Shown piece by piece: positions 43,060-51,660 of a stretch of 64,000 nt of DNA. Each line of letters starts with the position of its first letter. Within the stretch, counting starts at the first letter, position 1. The notes below the pieces were generated by a model. The model was not told the DNA's origin and made no database searches. It saw nothing but the letters and a program-made list of their open reading frames with translations. Position numbers and translations under genes: made by a program. Source of the stretch: Glycomyces sp. YM15 (lineage in GTDB: Bacteria > Actinomycetota > Actinomycetes > Mycobacteriales > Micromonosporaceae); assembly GCF_016918015.1 (NCBI RefSeq), contig NZ_JAERMK010000020.1, positions 1-64,000 of the forward strand. The letters are read 5' to 3'.

Positions 43060-45080
43060 CGCAGGAATCCTTGCGGGTTGCCCGAGTCGACGGGGATGTG
43101 GACGCCGGTGGTCAGGCCGAGGTCGGGGCCGACGAGCGCGTAGACGGCGTCGGCGACCGAGGAGGGCAGGACCTCTTTCTTGAGGAGGGTGCGGCCGGCG
43201 TAGTACTTGCCGAGTTCGGATTCGTCCACGCCGTAGACGGCGGCGCGGTTGGCGCCCCAGCCGGAGGCGAAGATGCCGGAGCCGCGGACGACGCCGTCGG
43301 GGTTGATGCCGTTGACGCGGATGCCGTGGCCGCCGAGTTCAGCGGCGAGGAGGCGGACTTGGTGGGCCTGGTCGGCTTTGGCGGCGGAGTAGGCGATGTT
43401 GTTGGGTCCGGCGAAGACCGAGTTCTTGGAGGCGATGTAGACGATGTCGCCGCCCATGCCCTGGGCGACCATGAGCCGCGCGGCCTCGCGGGAGACGAGG
43501 AAGGAGCCTTTGGCCATGACGTCGTGTTGGAGGTCCCAGTCGGCGGCGGTGGTCTCCAGCAGCGGCTTCGACAGGGAAAGCCCGGCGTTGTTCACGACCA
43601 GGTCCACCCCGCCGAACGCGAGCGCCGCGGTGTCGATCGCGGCGGCGACGGCCGTTTCGTCGGTGACGTTGCAGGCCACGCCTACCGCGGTGTCGGTGTT
43701 GCCGATTTCGGCGGCGGCCGCTGCGGCGTTGTCGGCGTCGAGGTCGGCGATCACGACGCACGCGCCCTCGGCGGCGAGGCGTTCGGCGGTGGCCTTGCCG
43801 ATGCCTCCGGCCGCGCCGGTCACGAACGCGACGCGTCCGGCGAGCGGCTTGGGCTTGGGGCGGCGCTTGAGCTTGGCCTCTTCGAGGTCCCAGTACTCGA
43901 TGCGGAACTTCTCGGACTCGTCGATCGGGGCGTAGGTGGAGATCGCCTCGGCCCCGCGCATCACGTTGATGGCGTTCACGTAGAACTCGCCGGCGACGCG
44001 CGCGGTCTGCTTGTCGGCGCCGAAGGAGAACATGCCGACTCCGGGCACCAGCACGATCGCCGGGTCGGCGCCGCGCATCGCGGGAGACTCCTCGGTCGCA
44101 TACCGCCGGTAGTAGGCGGCGTAGGCCGCGCGGTAGGCCGCGTGCAGCTCCTGCAGCCGCTCGACGGTCGCCTCGATGGAGGCGGTCGGCGGGAGGTCGA
44201 GGACGAGCGGGCGGACCTTGGTGCGCAGGAAGTGGTCCGGGCACGACGTGCCCAGGGCCGCGAGTTCGGGCATCCGCGCCGAGGCGAGGAAGTCGAGGAC
44301 GACCTGGTCGTCCGTGTAGTGCCCGACCTGGCGGTGGTCGGTGGAGGCGAGGCCGCGGATGACCGGAGCGAGCGCGGCGGCGCGTTCGGCGCGGGCCTCC
44401 GGGTCCAGGGGCTCGGCGACCGTCGCGCCGAACGGGTCGGCTTTGCCGCGCTCGGCGATGAACGCCTCGCAGCCGCGGATGATCTCGAGCGAGTTCGCTT
44501 CGCACGCTTCGGAGGTGTCGCCCCAGGCGGTGATGCCGTGGCCGCCGAGGATACAGCCGATGGCCTGCGGGTTCGCCGCCTTGATCGCGGCGATGTCGAG
44601 GCCGAGCTGGAAACCGGGGCGGCGCCACGGGACCCACACCACGCGGTCGCCGAAGCACGCCTTCGTCAAGGCGGGACCGTCAACGGCGGTGGCGAACGCG
44701 ATCCCCGAATCGGGGTGCAGGTGGTCGACGTGCGCGGCGTCAACGAGGCCGTGCATGGCCGTGTCGATCGACGGGGCGGCGCCGCCGCGCCCGTGGAGGC
44801 AGTAGTCGAACCGCTCGACCATCGCGTCTTCCGCGTCGATGCCCGGATAGGTGTCGACCATGGCCCGCATCCGGTCCAGCCGCAGCACCGCGAGCCCGGA
44901 CTCCGTCAGGGTCCCGAGGTCGCCGCCGGAGCCCTTGACCCACAACAGGTCCACCGGTTCACCCGTCACCGGGTCGGTCTCGGTCCCCTTCGCGGAGGTG
45001 TTGCCGCCCGCGTAGTTCGTGTTGCGCTTGTCCGCGCCGAGCCGGTTCGACCGGCCGATCAGATCCCGCACCGCACCCAT
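43056..45080 (-). CDS. rhaEW: Bifunctional rhamnulose-1-phosphate aldolase/lactaldehyde dehydrogenase
   Basis: 674 residues. The N-terminal half is a class II aldolase: NYAGGNTSAKGTE, DHLHPDSGIAFA and GCILGGHGITAWGD supply zinc ligands (His-x-His and a later His). The C-terminal half (about 420-674) is a short-chain dehydrogenase: VAFVTGAAGGIGKATAERLA for NAD binding, NNAGLSLS, and catalytic Ser-Tyr-Lys in YIASKNSVF and IAYSAAKAD. It splits rhamnulose-1-phosphate into DHAP and L-lactaldehyde and oxidises the latter to lactate. ATG 45080 lies two bases after the rhaI stop; no separate ribosome site is needed. Confidence 0.92.
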   Translation of the reverse strand: MGAVRDLIGRSNRLGADKRNTNYAGGNTSAKGTETDPVTGEPVDLLWVKGSGGDLGTLTESGLAVLRLDRMRAMVDTYPGIDAEDAMVERFDYCLHGRGGAAPSIDTAMHGLVDAAHVDHLHPDSGIAFATAVDGPALTKACFGDRVVWVPWRRPGFQLGLDIAAIKAANPQAIGCILGGHGITAWGDTSEACEANSLEIIRGCEAFIAERGKADPFGATVAEPLDPEARAERAAALAPVIRGLASTDHRQVGHYTDDQVVLDFLASARMPELAALGTSCPDHFLRTKVRPLVLDLPPTASIEATVERLQELHAAYRAAYAAYYRRYATEESPAMRGADPAIVLVPGVGMFSFGADKQTARVAGEFYVNAINVMRGAEAISTYAPIDESEKFRIEYWDLEEAKLKRRPKPKPLAGRVAFVTGAAGGIGKATAERLAAEGACVVIADLDADNAAAAAAEIGNTDTAVGVACNVTDETAVAAAIDTAALAFGGVDLVVNNAGLSLSKPLLETTAADWDLQHDVMAKGSFLVSREAARLMVAQGMGGDIVYIASKNSVFAGPNNIAYSAAKADQAHQVRLLAAELGGHGIRVNGINPDGVVRGSGIFASGWGANRAAVYGVDESELGKYYAGRTLLKKEVLPSSVADAVYALVGPDLGLTTGVHIPVDSGNPQGFLR

Positions 45081-45082
45081 CC

Positions 45083-46270
45083 TCAGGCCCCCCAACCGGC
45101 GGCCTGGCCGCCCTGGCGGTCGGCCTTGATCTTCTCCGCGTACCCCGATGCCGCGTACGCGGCCATCGGGTCGGCGTCCAGGCCCTGCTCGGCGCGCAGT
45201 TCGGCCAGCAGCGGGCGGACGTCGGTGTTGTAGGCGTCCATCAGGACCGCGTTGGCCCCCAAAACGTCTCCGGCCGCCTGCGCGGCACTGAGCGCATCCG
45301 TGTCGACCAGCAGCGCCTTCGCGGTCGCCTCCTGCACGTTCATCACCGACCGGATCTGGCCGGGGATCTTCGGCTCGATGTTGTGGCACTGGTCGAGCAT
45401 GTACGCGATCCCCGAATCCGGGCCGACCACGCCGCGCAGCGCCAGCTCGTGCATGATCCGGAACAGTTGGAACGGGTCGGCCGAGCCGACCATCAGGTCG
45501 TCGTCGGCGTAGAAGCGGGAGTTGAAGTCGAACCCGCCGAGCTTGCCTTCGCGCAGCAGCATCGCGACGATGAACTCGATGTTGGTGCCGGGCGCGTGGT
45601 GCCCGGTGTCGATGACGACCTGCGCCTTCGGGCCGAGCTTGAGGCAGTGCGCGTACGCGGTGCCCCAGTCGGGGACGTCCATCGTGTAGAACGACGGCTC
45701 GAACAGCTTGTATTCGAGGAGGAGGCGCTGGTGGTCGCCGAGTCGGGCGTAGACCTCGGCGAGGACGTCGGCGAGGCGGTCCTGGCGGTCGGCGATGGAG
45801 TCCTGGCCGGGGTAGTTGGTGCCGTCGGCGAACCAGAGCTTCAGGTCCGTGGAGCCGGTGGCGTCCATGATGTCGACGCATTCGAGGAGGTGCTCGGTGG
45901 CTTTGCGGCGGACGGCGGGGTCGGGGTGGCAGACCGAGCCGAGCATGTAGTCGTCGTCTTGGAAGGTGTTGGAGTTGATGGTGCCGATCTGGATGCCGAG
46001 GTCGGCGGCGTGGGCGGCGAGCGCCCCGTAGTCGTCCACTTTGTCCCATGGGATGTGGAGGGCGACGGATCCGGCGGCGCCGGTGTACTGGTTGACCTGG
46101 GCGGCGTCGGCGAGTTTCTCGAAGGGGTCGCGGGGGACGCCGTGCTGGGCGAAGACCTTGAAGCGGGTGCCGGAGTTGCCGAACGCCCAGGAGGGCAGTT
46201 CGATGGTCTGTGCCGCGAGGACCCCCTTGGCGTTCTCGACGGTGCTTTGCGATTCGACGCTGTCGCTCAT
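45083..46270 (-). CDS. rhaI: L-rhamnose isomerase (RhaI type)
   Basis: 395 residues of the xylose-isomerase-like TIM-barrel family. Signatures: IELPSWAFGNSGTRFKVFAQ, HIPWDKVDDY, DLKLWFADGTNYPGQDS and VVIDTGHHAPGTNIEFIVAM, with metal ligands in EYKLFEPSFYTMDVPDWGTA, DTGHH and GFDFNSRFYADDDL. It interconverts L-rhamnose and L-rhamnulose, the second step after mutarotation. ATG 46270 has AAGGAG 7 bases upstream and overlaps the mutarotase stop. The 5' half is markedly C-rich at third positions. Confidence 0.93.
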   Translation of the reverse strand: MSDSVESQSTVENAKGVLAAQTIELPSWAFGNSGTRFKVFAQHGVPRDPFEKLADAAQVNQYTGAAGSVALHIPWDKVDDYGALAAHAADLGIQIGTINSNTFQDDDYMLGSVCHPDPAVRRKATEHLLECVDIMDATGSTDLKLWFADGTNYPGQDSIADRQDRLADVLAEVYARLGDHQRLLLEYKLFEPSFYTMDVPDWGTAYAHCLKLGPKAQVVIDTGHHAPGTNIEFIVAMLLREGKLGGFDFNSRFYADDDLMVGSADPFQLFRIMHELALRGVVGPDSGIAYMLDQCHNIEPKIPGQIRSVMNVQEATAKALLVDTDALSAAQAAGDVLGANAVLMDAYNTDVRPLLAELRAEQGLDADPMAAYAASGYAEKIKADRQGGQAAGWGA

Positions 46271-46662
46271 TCGCCGGCTCCTTCGCGTGCGGCCTGGGCC
46301 AGTTGGGTCTCGAGGTTGAACACTTCGGGGAGGACGTTGAAGGCGTCGTCGGCGTTGGCGCCGCCGGTGCCTTCGAAGAAGGGGGCCATCTCGGCCTGCC
46401 AGCGGGCGTTGACCTCGCGGTCGGCCATGGCGGCTCGGGCGGCGTCGAAGTCGTCGGTCTCCAGGTAGCCCACGAGGAGTCCGTCGTCGCCGAGGAAGAG
46501 GGAGTAGTTGGACCATCCGGTCTCGGCGAGGGCGGCGAGCATGTCGGGCCAGACGGCGGCGTGGCGTTCGCGGTATTCGTCCAGGCGGTCGGGCCGGACG
46601 CGGAGCGTGAAGCACACGCGCGCCTTGGCAGGCGCTTGCAAGCCGTTGGTCGGGGCTGCCAA
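46267..46662 (-). CDS. rhaM: L-rhamnose mutarotase
   Basis: 131 residues; the core (ARVCFTLRVRPDRLDEYRER HAAVWPDML, then TGWSNYSLFLGDDGLLVGYL ETDD and MADREVNARWQAEMAPFF) is the RhaM/YiiL fold with the catalytic His in RHAAVWP. It interconverts alpha and beta L-rhamnose before isomerisation. TTG 46662 was chosen because AGGAGG lies 6 bases upstream. An ATG at 46749 would give a longer protein but lies on the LacI operator, so it is unlikely. First gene of the rhamnose operon. Confidence 0.88.
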   Translation of the reverse strand: MAAPTNGLQAPAKARVCFTLRVRPDRLDEYRERHAAVWPDMLAALAETGWSNYSLFLGDDGLLVGYLETDDFDAARAAMADREVNARWQAEMAPFFEGTGGANADDAFNVLPEVFNLETQLAQAAREGAGE

Positions 46663-46736
46663 GGGGTTCCTCCTCGGTGGTGTTCGCGGAGCGTCCGCGG
46701 CTGCGTGGTTGTCCTCTGCAGCGGCCGCGCACATTT

Positions 46737-46748
46737 TGAATCGATTCA
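46737..46748. promoter_or_regulatory. LacI-type operator near the rhamnose operon
   Basis: TGAATCGATTCA is a perfect 12-base palindrome with the central CG of LacI-family sites. It lies 75 bases upstream of the rhaM TTG start and is the likely repressor site for the rhamnose operon. Confidence 0.75.
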
Positions 46749-46856
46749 TGAAGGGGTTTCGATAAGTTAAAACCCCGCGCCTCAGGTTGTCAAGGCACGA
46801 CCGCCAAGAAATTCGAACACGGTTCGGTATATGCTCCTCAAGCTCCGGGTTCGCCG

Positions 46857-46870
46857 TTGAACCGTTTCAA
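46857..46870. promoter_or_regulatory. Second LacI-type operator near lacI-type gene
   Basis: TTGAACCGTTTCAA has symmetric half-sites TTGAA and TTCAA around CG, the same design as the site at 46737. It lies about 100 bases upstream of the regulator's ATG and suggests autoregulation or looping between the two sites. Confidence 0.7.
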
Positions 46871-46968
46871 TTCCGTGACCGGAGCGCCGCCCGGCAGTGA
46901 TCGCAATCGATCCGTCGATGCGCACCCCTGCACTACCCTGGGCTCCCGATAGCATTCGTGAGGTGACG

Positions 46969-47976
46969 ATGACCACTACCAGCATGAAGGACGTCGCGCG
47001 CGCCGCGGGCGTGTCGGTCGGGACGGTCTCCAACGTGCTCAACCGGCCCGAGGCCGTCGCCGAGGAGACCCGCACGCGAGTGCAGGCCGCGATCGCCGAA
47101 CTCGGCTACGTGCGCAACGACTCCGCCCGCCAACTCCGGGCCGGGCGCTCCCGCACCGTCGCGGTCGTCGTGCTGGACGTCGCGAACCCGTTCTTCACCG
47201 ACGTGGTGCGCGGCGCCGAGCCGCTCATCGAATCCGCCGGCGGCGTCGTCACCGTCTGCGACTCCGGCGAAGACGTCCGCCGCGAGCGCCGCCACCTCGA
47301 GATCCTCGAGGAGCAGCGCGTCCTGGGCCTGCTCATCACCCCCGTCGACGACACCTCCGCGTCCTGGATCGAGCGGCTCTCGGGCCATGACATCCCGCTC
47401 GTCCTCGTCGACCGCGGCGCCGGCCGCCACCCGCACTGCTCCGTGGCCGTCGACGACGTGCACGGCGGCCGCCTCGCGGCCCGGCATCTCGCCGACCGCG
47501 GGCACGCCCGGATCGCGTTCGTCGGCGGCCCGGTCTCGATCCCGCAGATCGCCGACCGGCTCGCCGGCTGCCGCGAAGTGTGCGAGGAGCGCGGCCTCGC
47601 CCTGGAGGTCTTCACGACCGCGGGCCTGAACTTCGCGGCCGGCCGCGAAGCGGTCGAGCAGATGCTCGGCCTCGAACAGCGCCCGACGGCGATGTTCTGC
47701 GCGAACGACCTCGTGGCGCTGGGCGCCTTGCAGGCGTTGACGATGCACGGCGTGAAGGTGCCGCAGGAGTGCGCGATCATCGGCTACGACGACATCGACT
47801 TCGCGGCCGCCGCGGCGGTGCCGCTGTCCTCGATCCGGCAGCCGCGCTCGCAGCTGGGCCGCACGGCCGCGCAGCTGCTGTTCGACGAGATCGGCGAGGG
47901 CGCGGGGCACACCCACCGCAACGTGGTCTTCCAGCCCGAACTCATCGCCCGGGCCTCGACCGCGCAGGAGCTGTGA
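46969..47976 (+). CDS. LacI-family repressor of the rhamnose operon
   Basis: 335 residues. HTH: SMKDVARAAGVSVGTVSNVL, then NRPEAVAEETRTRVQAAIAE LGYVRN, with the hinge ARQLRAGRSRTVAVVV. The effector-binding domain runs to the end (VSIPQIADRLAGCREVCEER). It should bind the two CG-centred operators in the divergent promoter region and release them on sugar binding, probably rhamnose or a catabolite. ATG 46969 is chosen within GTGACGATG, with GAGGTG close upstream. It may also act on the arabinofuranosidase gene 130 bases downstream. Confidence 0.9.
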   Translation: MTTTSMKDVARAAGVSVGTVSNVLNRPEAVAEETRTRVQAAIAELGYVRNDSARQLRAGRSRTVAVVVLDVANPFFTDVVRGAEPLIESAGGVVTVCDSGEDVRRERRHLEILEEQRVLGLLITPVDDTSASWIERLSGHDIPLVLVDRGAGRHPHCSVAVDDVHGGRLAARHLADRGHARIAFVGGPVSIPQIADRLAGCREVCEERGLALEVFTTAGLNFAAGREAVEQMLGLEQRPTAMFCANDLVALGALQALTMHGVKVPQECAIIGYDDIDFAAAAAVPLSSIRQPRSQLGRTAAQLLFDEIGEGAGHTHRNVVFQPELIARASTAQEL

Positions 47977-48105
47977 CCGCACCCCACGAGTTCCTGTAAC
48001 GGTAAAGTTCGGGTCTGGTAGCGTCTCCGAGACCGGCCCGGCAAGCGCTCGCGTGTGCCTTCGGGCCGCCGGTGAGAGACAGCGAACCCTTCACAGGAGG
48101 CGACC

Positions 48106-49611
48106 ATGGCCGAACCCCAACGCGCGCGCATCGAGTTCGATCCGCGCTTCACCGTCGCCGACGTGCCCGAGCGGCTGTTCGGGTCCTTCGTCGAGCACCT
48201 CGGGCGGTGCGTCTACACCGGCATCTACGAGCCCGGCCACGCGAGTGCGAACGCCGACGGCCTGCGCCAGGACGTGCTCGACCTCATCAGCGAACTGGGC
48301 CCGACGATGGTCCGCTACCCCGGCGGGAACTTCGTCTCCGGCTACCGGTGGGAGGACGGCACCGGCCCCAAGGAGGACCGGCCGCGCCGCCTCGACCTCG
48401 CCTGGGGCACCACCGAGACCAACCAGTTCGGGCTCTCGGAGTTCATGAAGTTCTGCCGCACCGTCGGCGTCGAGCCGAACATGGCCGTCAACCTCGGCAC
48501 CCGCGGTCTCCAGGAGGCCCTCGACCTCCTCGAGTACGCCAACCACCCCGGCGGCACGTACTGGTCGGACCTGCGCCGCTCCCACGGCGACGAGGAGCCC
48601 TACGGCATCAAGCTGTGGTGCCTGGGCAACGAGATGGACGGCCCCTGGCAGATCGGCCAGAAGACCGCCCACGAATACGGCCGCACCGCCGACCAGGTCG
48701 CCCGCTCGATGCGGTACATCGACCCGGACCTCGACCTCGTCGCCTGCGGCTCCTCCTCCCGCGGCATGCCCGAGTTCGGCGCCTGGGAGGCCGAGGTCCT
48801 GACCCAGTCGTACGAGTCGGTCGACTACATCTCCGCGCACGCCTACTACCAGCCCCGCGACGGCGACTTCAAGTCGTTCATGGCCTCGGCGCAGGACATG
48901 GAGCTGTTCATCGACGGCGTCACCGCCACCGCCGACGCGGTCGGCGCGAAGCTGAAGAGCGACAAGAAGATCAACATCTCCTTCGACGAGTGGAACGTCT
49001 GGTACCAGAACGCGCCCACCGGCGAGCGCGAGGAGCCCTGGGCGGTCGCGCCCCGCCAGCTCGAGGACGTCTACTCGGCGATGGACGCGGTCGTGTTCGG
49101 TTCGCTGATGATCACGCTGCTGCGCCGCTGCGACCGCGTCACCGCCGCCTGCCTCGCGCAGCTGGTGAACGTGATCGCCCCGATCATGACCGAGCCGGAC
49201 GGGCCCGCGTGGCGCCAGACCACGTTCTTCCCGTTCGCGGAGGCCTCGAAGTTCGGTCGCGGCAAGGTCCTGCGCGTCAACGCCGACTCCCCCACGTTCG
49301 CGACCGACAAGTACGGCGACGTCGACGCCCTCCACTCCGTGGCGGTGGCGAACGAGGACGGCACCTACACCGTGTTCGCCGTCAACCGCGAGCTCGAGTC
49401 GCCGCTGACCCTCGAGATCGACCTCGCCTCGCTCGGCGGCCTCGCCGACGTGTCCTGCTCGACGCTCACCGACGACGACCCGAACGCGAAGAACACGCTG
49501 GAGGACCAGACCCGCGTCGCCCCGGTCGCCAACGGCGACGTCACCGTCAAGGACGGCGTGGCCTATGTGGCGCTGCCAGCGATGAGCTGGAACACCATCC
49601 GCATCGCCTAA
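48106..49611 (+). CDS. abfA: Intracellular alpha-L-arabinofuranosidase, GH51
   Basis: 501 residues with no signal peptide, so intracellular. The TIM barrel carries RLFGSFVEHLGRCVYTGIYE, the acid/base Glu in WCLGNEMDGPWQ and the nucleophile Glu in SFDEWNVWY, both GH51 signatures; a beta-sandwich follows (about 400-501). It removes terminal L-arabinofuranose from imported pectin or arabinoxylan fragments. ATG 48106 has AGGAGG 5 bases upstream. The placement beside a rhamnose operon suggests use of rhamnogalacturonan-arabinan oligosaccharides. Confidence 0.92.
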   Translation: MAEPQRARIEFDPRFTVADVPERLFGSFVEHLGRCVYTGIYEPGHASANADGLRQDVLDLISELGPTMVRYPGGNFVSGYRWEDGTGPKEDRPRRLDLAWGTTETNQFGLSEFMKFCRTVGVEPNMAVNLGTRGLQEALDLLEYANHPGGTYWSDLRRSHGDEEPYGIKLWCLGNEMDGPWQIGQKTAHEYGRTADQVARSMRYIDPDLDLVACGSSSRGMPEFGAWEAEVLTQSYESVDYISAHAYYQPRDGDFKSFMASAQDMELFIDGVTATADAVGAKLKSDKKINISFDEWNVWYQNAPTGEREEPWAVAPRQLEDVYSAMDAVVFGSLMITLLRRCDRVTAACLAQLVNVIAPIMTEPDGPAWRQTTFFPFAEASKFGRGKVLRVNADSPTFATDKYGDVDALHSVAVANEDGTYTVFAVNRELESPLTLEIDLASLGGLADVSCSTLTDDDPNAKNTLEDQTRVAPVANGDVTVKDGVAYVALPAMSWNTIRIA

Positions 49612-49624
49612 GCACGGCAACGAC

Positions 49625-49659
49625 GAGAGGGCCCGCAGCGTGATGCTGTGGGCCCTCTC
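49625..49659. terminator. Bidirectional terminator between abfA and aroG
   Basis: 15-base arms (GAGAGGGCCCGCAGC and GCTGTGGGCCCTCTC, one mismatch) around a GTGAT loop lie between two convergent genes, 14 bases past the abfA stop and 12 bases past the aroG stop. Confidence 0.82.
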
Positions 49660-49671
49660 GCGTCGCTTCGG

Positions 49672-50745
49672 TCAGGCGCGGGAGCGGCGGACGGCCGCGG
49701 CGAGCTCGCCCAGGAGCGCCTCGGTCTCGTCCCAGCCGACGCACGCGTCGGTCACGGACTTGCCGTAGACGAGCGTCTCCAGCGGGGCCGGCTCCTGCCG
49801 GCCGGGCTCGATGAAGCTCTCGATCATCAGACCGGCGATGCCCTGCTCCCCCGATCCGATGCGCGCGGCGACCTCGCGCACGACCTCGGCCTGGCGGACG
49901 TGGTCCTTGCCGGAGTTGGCGTGGCTCGCGTCCACGACGAGCCGCTGCGGCATGCCGTGCTTGGCCAGGAGCGCCAGCGCGTCCCGCACGTCCTCGGGCC
50001 CGAAGTTGGGGCCGCCGCGACCGCCGCGCAGGATGATGTGGCAGTCGGGGTTGCCGCTGGTGGAGACGATGGACGCGTGCCCGTCCTCGTCGACGCCGAA
50101 GAACACGTGGTCGCCGGCGGCGGCCCGGCAGCCGTCGATCGCCGAGGCCAGGTCGCCGTCGGTGGTGTTCTTGAACCCGACGGGCATCGACAGGCCCGAG
50201 GCGAGTTGCCGGTGGACCTGCGATTCGGTGGTGCGGGCGCCGATCGCGCCCCAGGAGACGGCGTCGGCGATGTGCTGCGGGCTCGTCGGCTCCAGGAACT
50301 CGCAGCCGACCGGCAGGCCCGCATCCAGCACGTCGAGGAGCACCTGCCGGGCCAGGCGCAGCCCGAGTTCGACGTCGTGGGAGCCGTCGAGGTGCGGGTC
50401 GTTGATGAGGCCCTTCCAGCCGACGGTGGTGCGGGGCTTCTCGAAGTAGACGCGCATGACGACCATCAGGGCGTCGCCGAGCGGGGCCGCGGCGGCCGCG
50501 AGGCGCTGCGCGTAGTCCCTTGCGGCGGCGGCGTCGTGCACGGAGCAGGGGCCGACGACGACCAGGAGGCGGTCGTCGGTGCCGTCGAGGACGTGCTGCA
50601 CCTCGCGGCGGGTGCGTTCGACGAGGTCGGCGCGGTCGTCGCCGAGCGGCAGCTCGGCGCGGAGGACGGCCGGGGCCACGAGCGGCTGGAAGGAGGTGAC
50701 GCGCAGGTCGTTGGTCTGCGGTGAACGATCGGCGGGCGAGGACAT
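49672..50745 (-). CDS. aroG: 3-deoxy-7-phosphoheptulonate (DAHP) synthase, type I
   Basis: 357 residues of the AroF/G/H family: LLVVVGPCSVHDAAAARDYA, MRVYFEKPRTTVGWKGLIND, PVGCEFLEPTSPQHIADAVS, FKNTTDGDL and VVDASHANSGKDHVRQ with metal-binding Cys, His, Glu and Asp. It condenses PEP and erythrose-4-phosphate, the first shikimate step. Actinobacteria often use a type II enzyme, so a type I copy may be a second isoenzyme. ATG 50745 is used. The 200-base leader encodes a Tyr-Trp-Phe peptide and a terminator, so the gene is probably attenuated by aromatic amino acids. Confidence 0.92.
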   Translation of the reverse strand: MSSPADRSPQTNDLRVTSFQPLVAPAVLRAELPLGDDRADLVERTRREVQHVLDGTDDRLLVVVGPCSVHDAAAARDYAQRLAAAAAPLGDALMVVMRVYFEKPRTTVGWKGLINDPHLDGSHDVELGLRLARQVLLDVLDAGLPVGCEFLEPTSPQHIADAVSWGAIGARTTESQVHRQLASGLSMPVGFKNTTDGDLASAIDGCRAAAGDHVFFGVDEDGHASIVSTSGNPDCHIILRGGRGGPNFGPEDVRDALALLAKHGMPQRLVVDASHANSGKDHVRQAEVVREVAARIGSGEQGIAGLMIESFIEPGRQEPAPLETLVYGKSVTDACVGWDETEALLGELAAAVRRSRA

Positions 50746-50824
50746 CGGGTGCGGTTCCCATCTCTGTTGCGAGGCGGGTCCTGTCCACTCGAGGTCTTCC
50801 CGGTGCCGGCCCGCCTGACGACGA

Positions 50825-50850
50825 AAGGCAGCGACTCGTGTCGCTGCCTT
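50825..50850 (-). terminator. Attenuator terminator upstream of aroG
   Basis: A perfect 11-bp stem AAGGCAGCGAC/GTCGCTGCCTT with a 4-base loop ends in TTTCGTC on the minus strand, 75-80 bases before the aroG start. It lies downstream of the leader peptide, as expected of a ribosome-controlled attenuator. Confidence 0.8.
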
Positions 50851-50853
50851 GTT

Positions 50854-50908
50854 GGCTCCGGGTGTGTTCGTCGGTCAGCGCGTGCGCCGCCGGGCTCCAC
50901 CCGGAGCC
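50854..50908 (-). promoter_or_regulatory. Alternative RNA pairing element of the aroG leader
   Basis: GGCTCCGGGTG (50908-50898, within the leader-peptide frame) can pair over 11 bases with CACCCGGAGCC (50864-50854), just before the terminator. A ribosome stalled on the aromatic codons would change which pairing forms. The complementarity is exact; its role is inferred. Confidence 0.6.
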
Positions 50909-50946
50909 GGCGTAAAGCGCCAATACTTGCGAACTGCCGTAGACAT
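50875..50946 (-). CDS. Aromatic leader peptide of aroG (23 aa, Tyr-Trp-Phe)
   Basis: ATG 50946 to TGA 50875 encodes MSTAVRKYWRF followed by a Pro/Gly/Arg-rich tail (TPAPGGARRRTR). Consecutive Tyr, Trp and Phe codons around Arg match a leader that senses all three aromatic amino acids by ribosome stalling. It precedes an 11-bp alternative stem and a rho-independent terminator ahead of the DAHP synthase gene. It is too short for routine gene finding. No clear Shine-Dalgarno is seen, so it may be leaderless. Confidence 0.78.
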   Translation of the reverse strand: MSTAVRKYWRFTPAPGGARRRTR

Positions 50947-50998
50947 GGGCCGAACCGTAGCACACCCGTCGCGGGGCGGCCACGGCCCGGGCCCGGGG

Positions 50999-51637
50999 TC
51001 ACAGGCCGCTGATGGTCTCCGGGGCCCGTTCGGTGCGGGCGAGCGCGCGCACGAGTCCGGTCTGGCCGTGGCGTTTCGCGGCGAGGCGCGCGAGCATCCA
51101 CGCGGCCGTGTCGAAGACGTCCTGGTCGAACACGGGAGTCGCGATGCCGACGGAGTAGGCCAGGTCGTCGCCGTGGACGACGAGTTCCATGATGCGGGTG
51201 CGCAGGAAGTCGTCGAGGGTCACCGCGTAGGGCCAGCGGGTGTTGCCGCTGGTCGCGGTGCCGTCTATGGCGGGCAGTGCCGTCTCGAGGGCGGTGAGCG
51301 CGGCGGCGGTCCCGGCGATGACGGTCTCGGGTCCGGATTCGGCGGCCCGCTCGCCGCCGTCGCGGATGCCGGTGTTGTAGTCGTTGTCGATGTCGGCGGC
51401 CAGCCATGCGGCGCGGTCGTAGTGCTCGAAGAGGCCGACGATCTCCTTGCCGCCGTGGTCGGCCTCGAGTGCGGCGGTGACGGAGGTGACCTGCTGGGCG
51501 AGGTGGGCGGCGAGGCCGCCGACGGTGAAGCCCGCCAAGGCCGAAGGCTCGGCCCAGGCCTTCGCGACCGCTTCGGCCCCGAGGAGCGCGAGGCCGGTGC
51601 GGGCGGCATGGAGGTACTGGTCGCGGATGCTGGTCAT
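50999..51637 (-). CDS. Mycothiol-type maleylpyruvate isomerase N-domain (DinB-like) protein
   Basis: 212 residues of the DinB/MDMPI four-helix fold: GFTVGGLAAHLAQQVTSVTA with the metal His near residue 46, and RIMELVVHGDDLAYSVGI with another His and Glu/Asp ligands. Family members use a bound metal in thiol (mycothiol)-dependent transfer or isomerisation; the substrate is not evident. ATG 51637 has AGGAAG upstream. It stands next to a secreted peptidase with a 23-base gap but probably in an unrelated pathway. Confidence 0.78.
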   Translation of the reverse strand: MTSIRDQYLHAARTGLALLGAEAVAKAWAEPSALAGFTVGGLAAHLAQQVTSVTAALEADHGGKEIVGLFEHYDRAAWLAADIDNDYNTGIRDGGERAAESGPETVIAGTAAALTALETALPAIDGTATSGNTRWPYAVTLDDFLRTRIMELVVHGDDLAYSVGIATPVFDQDVFDTAAWMLARLAAKRHGQTGLVRALARTERAPETISGL

Positions 51638-51660
51638 CGGCTCACTTCCTAGGGCGGGGA

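Noticed and set aside
46267-46749. ATG 46749 as the rhaM start, adding 29 residues
   Set aside because: It lies on the LacI operator and has no ribosome site; TTG 46662 has AGGAGG at ideal spacing.
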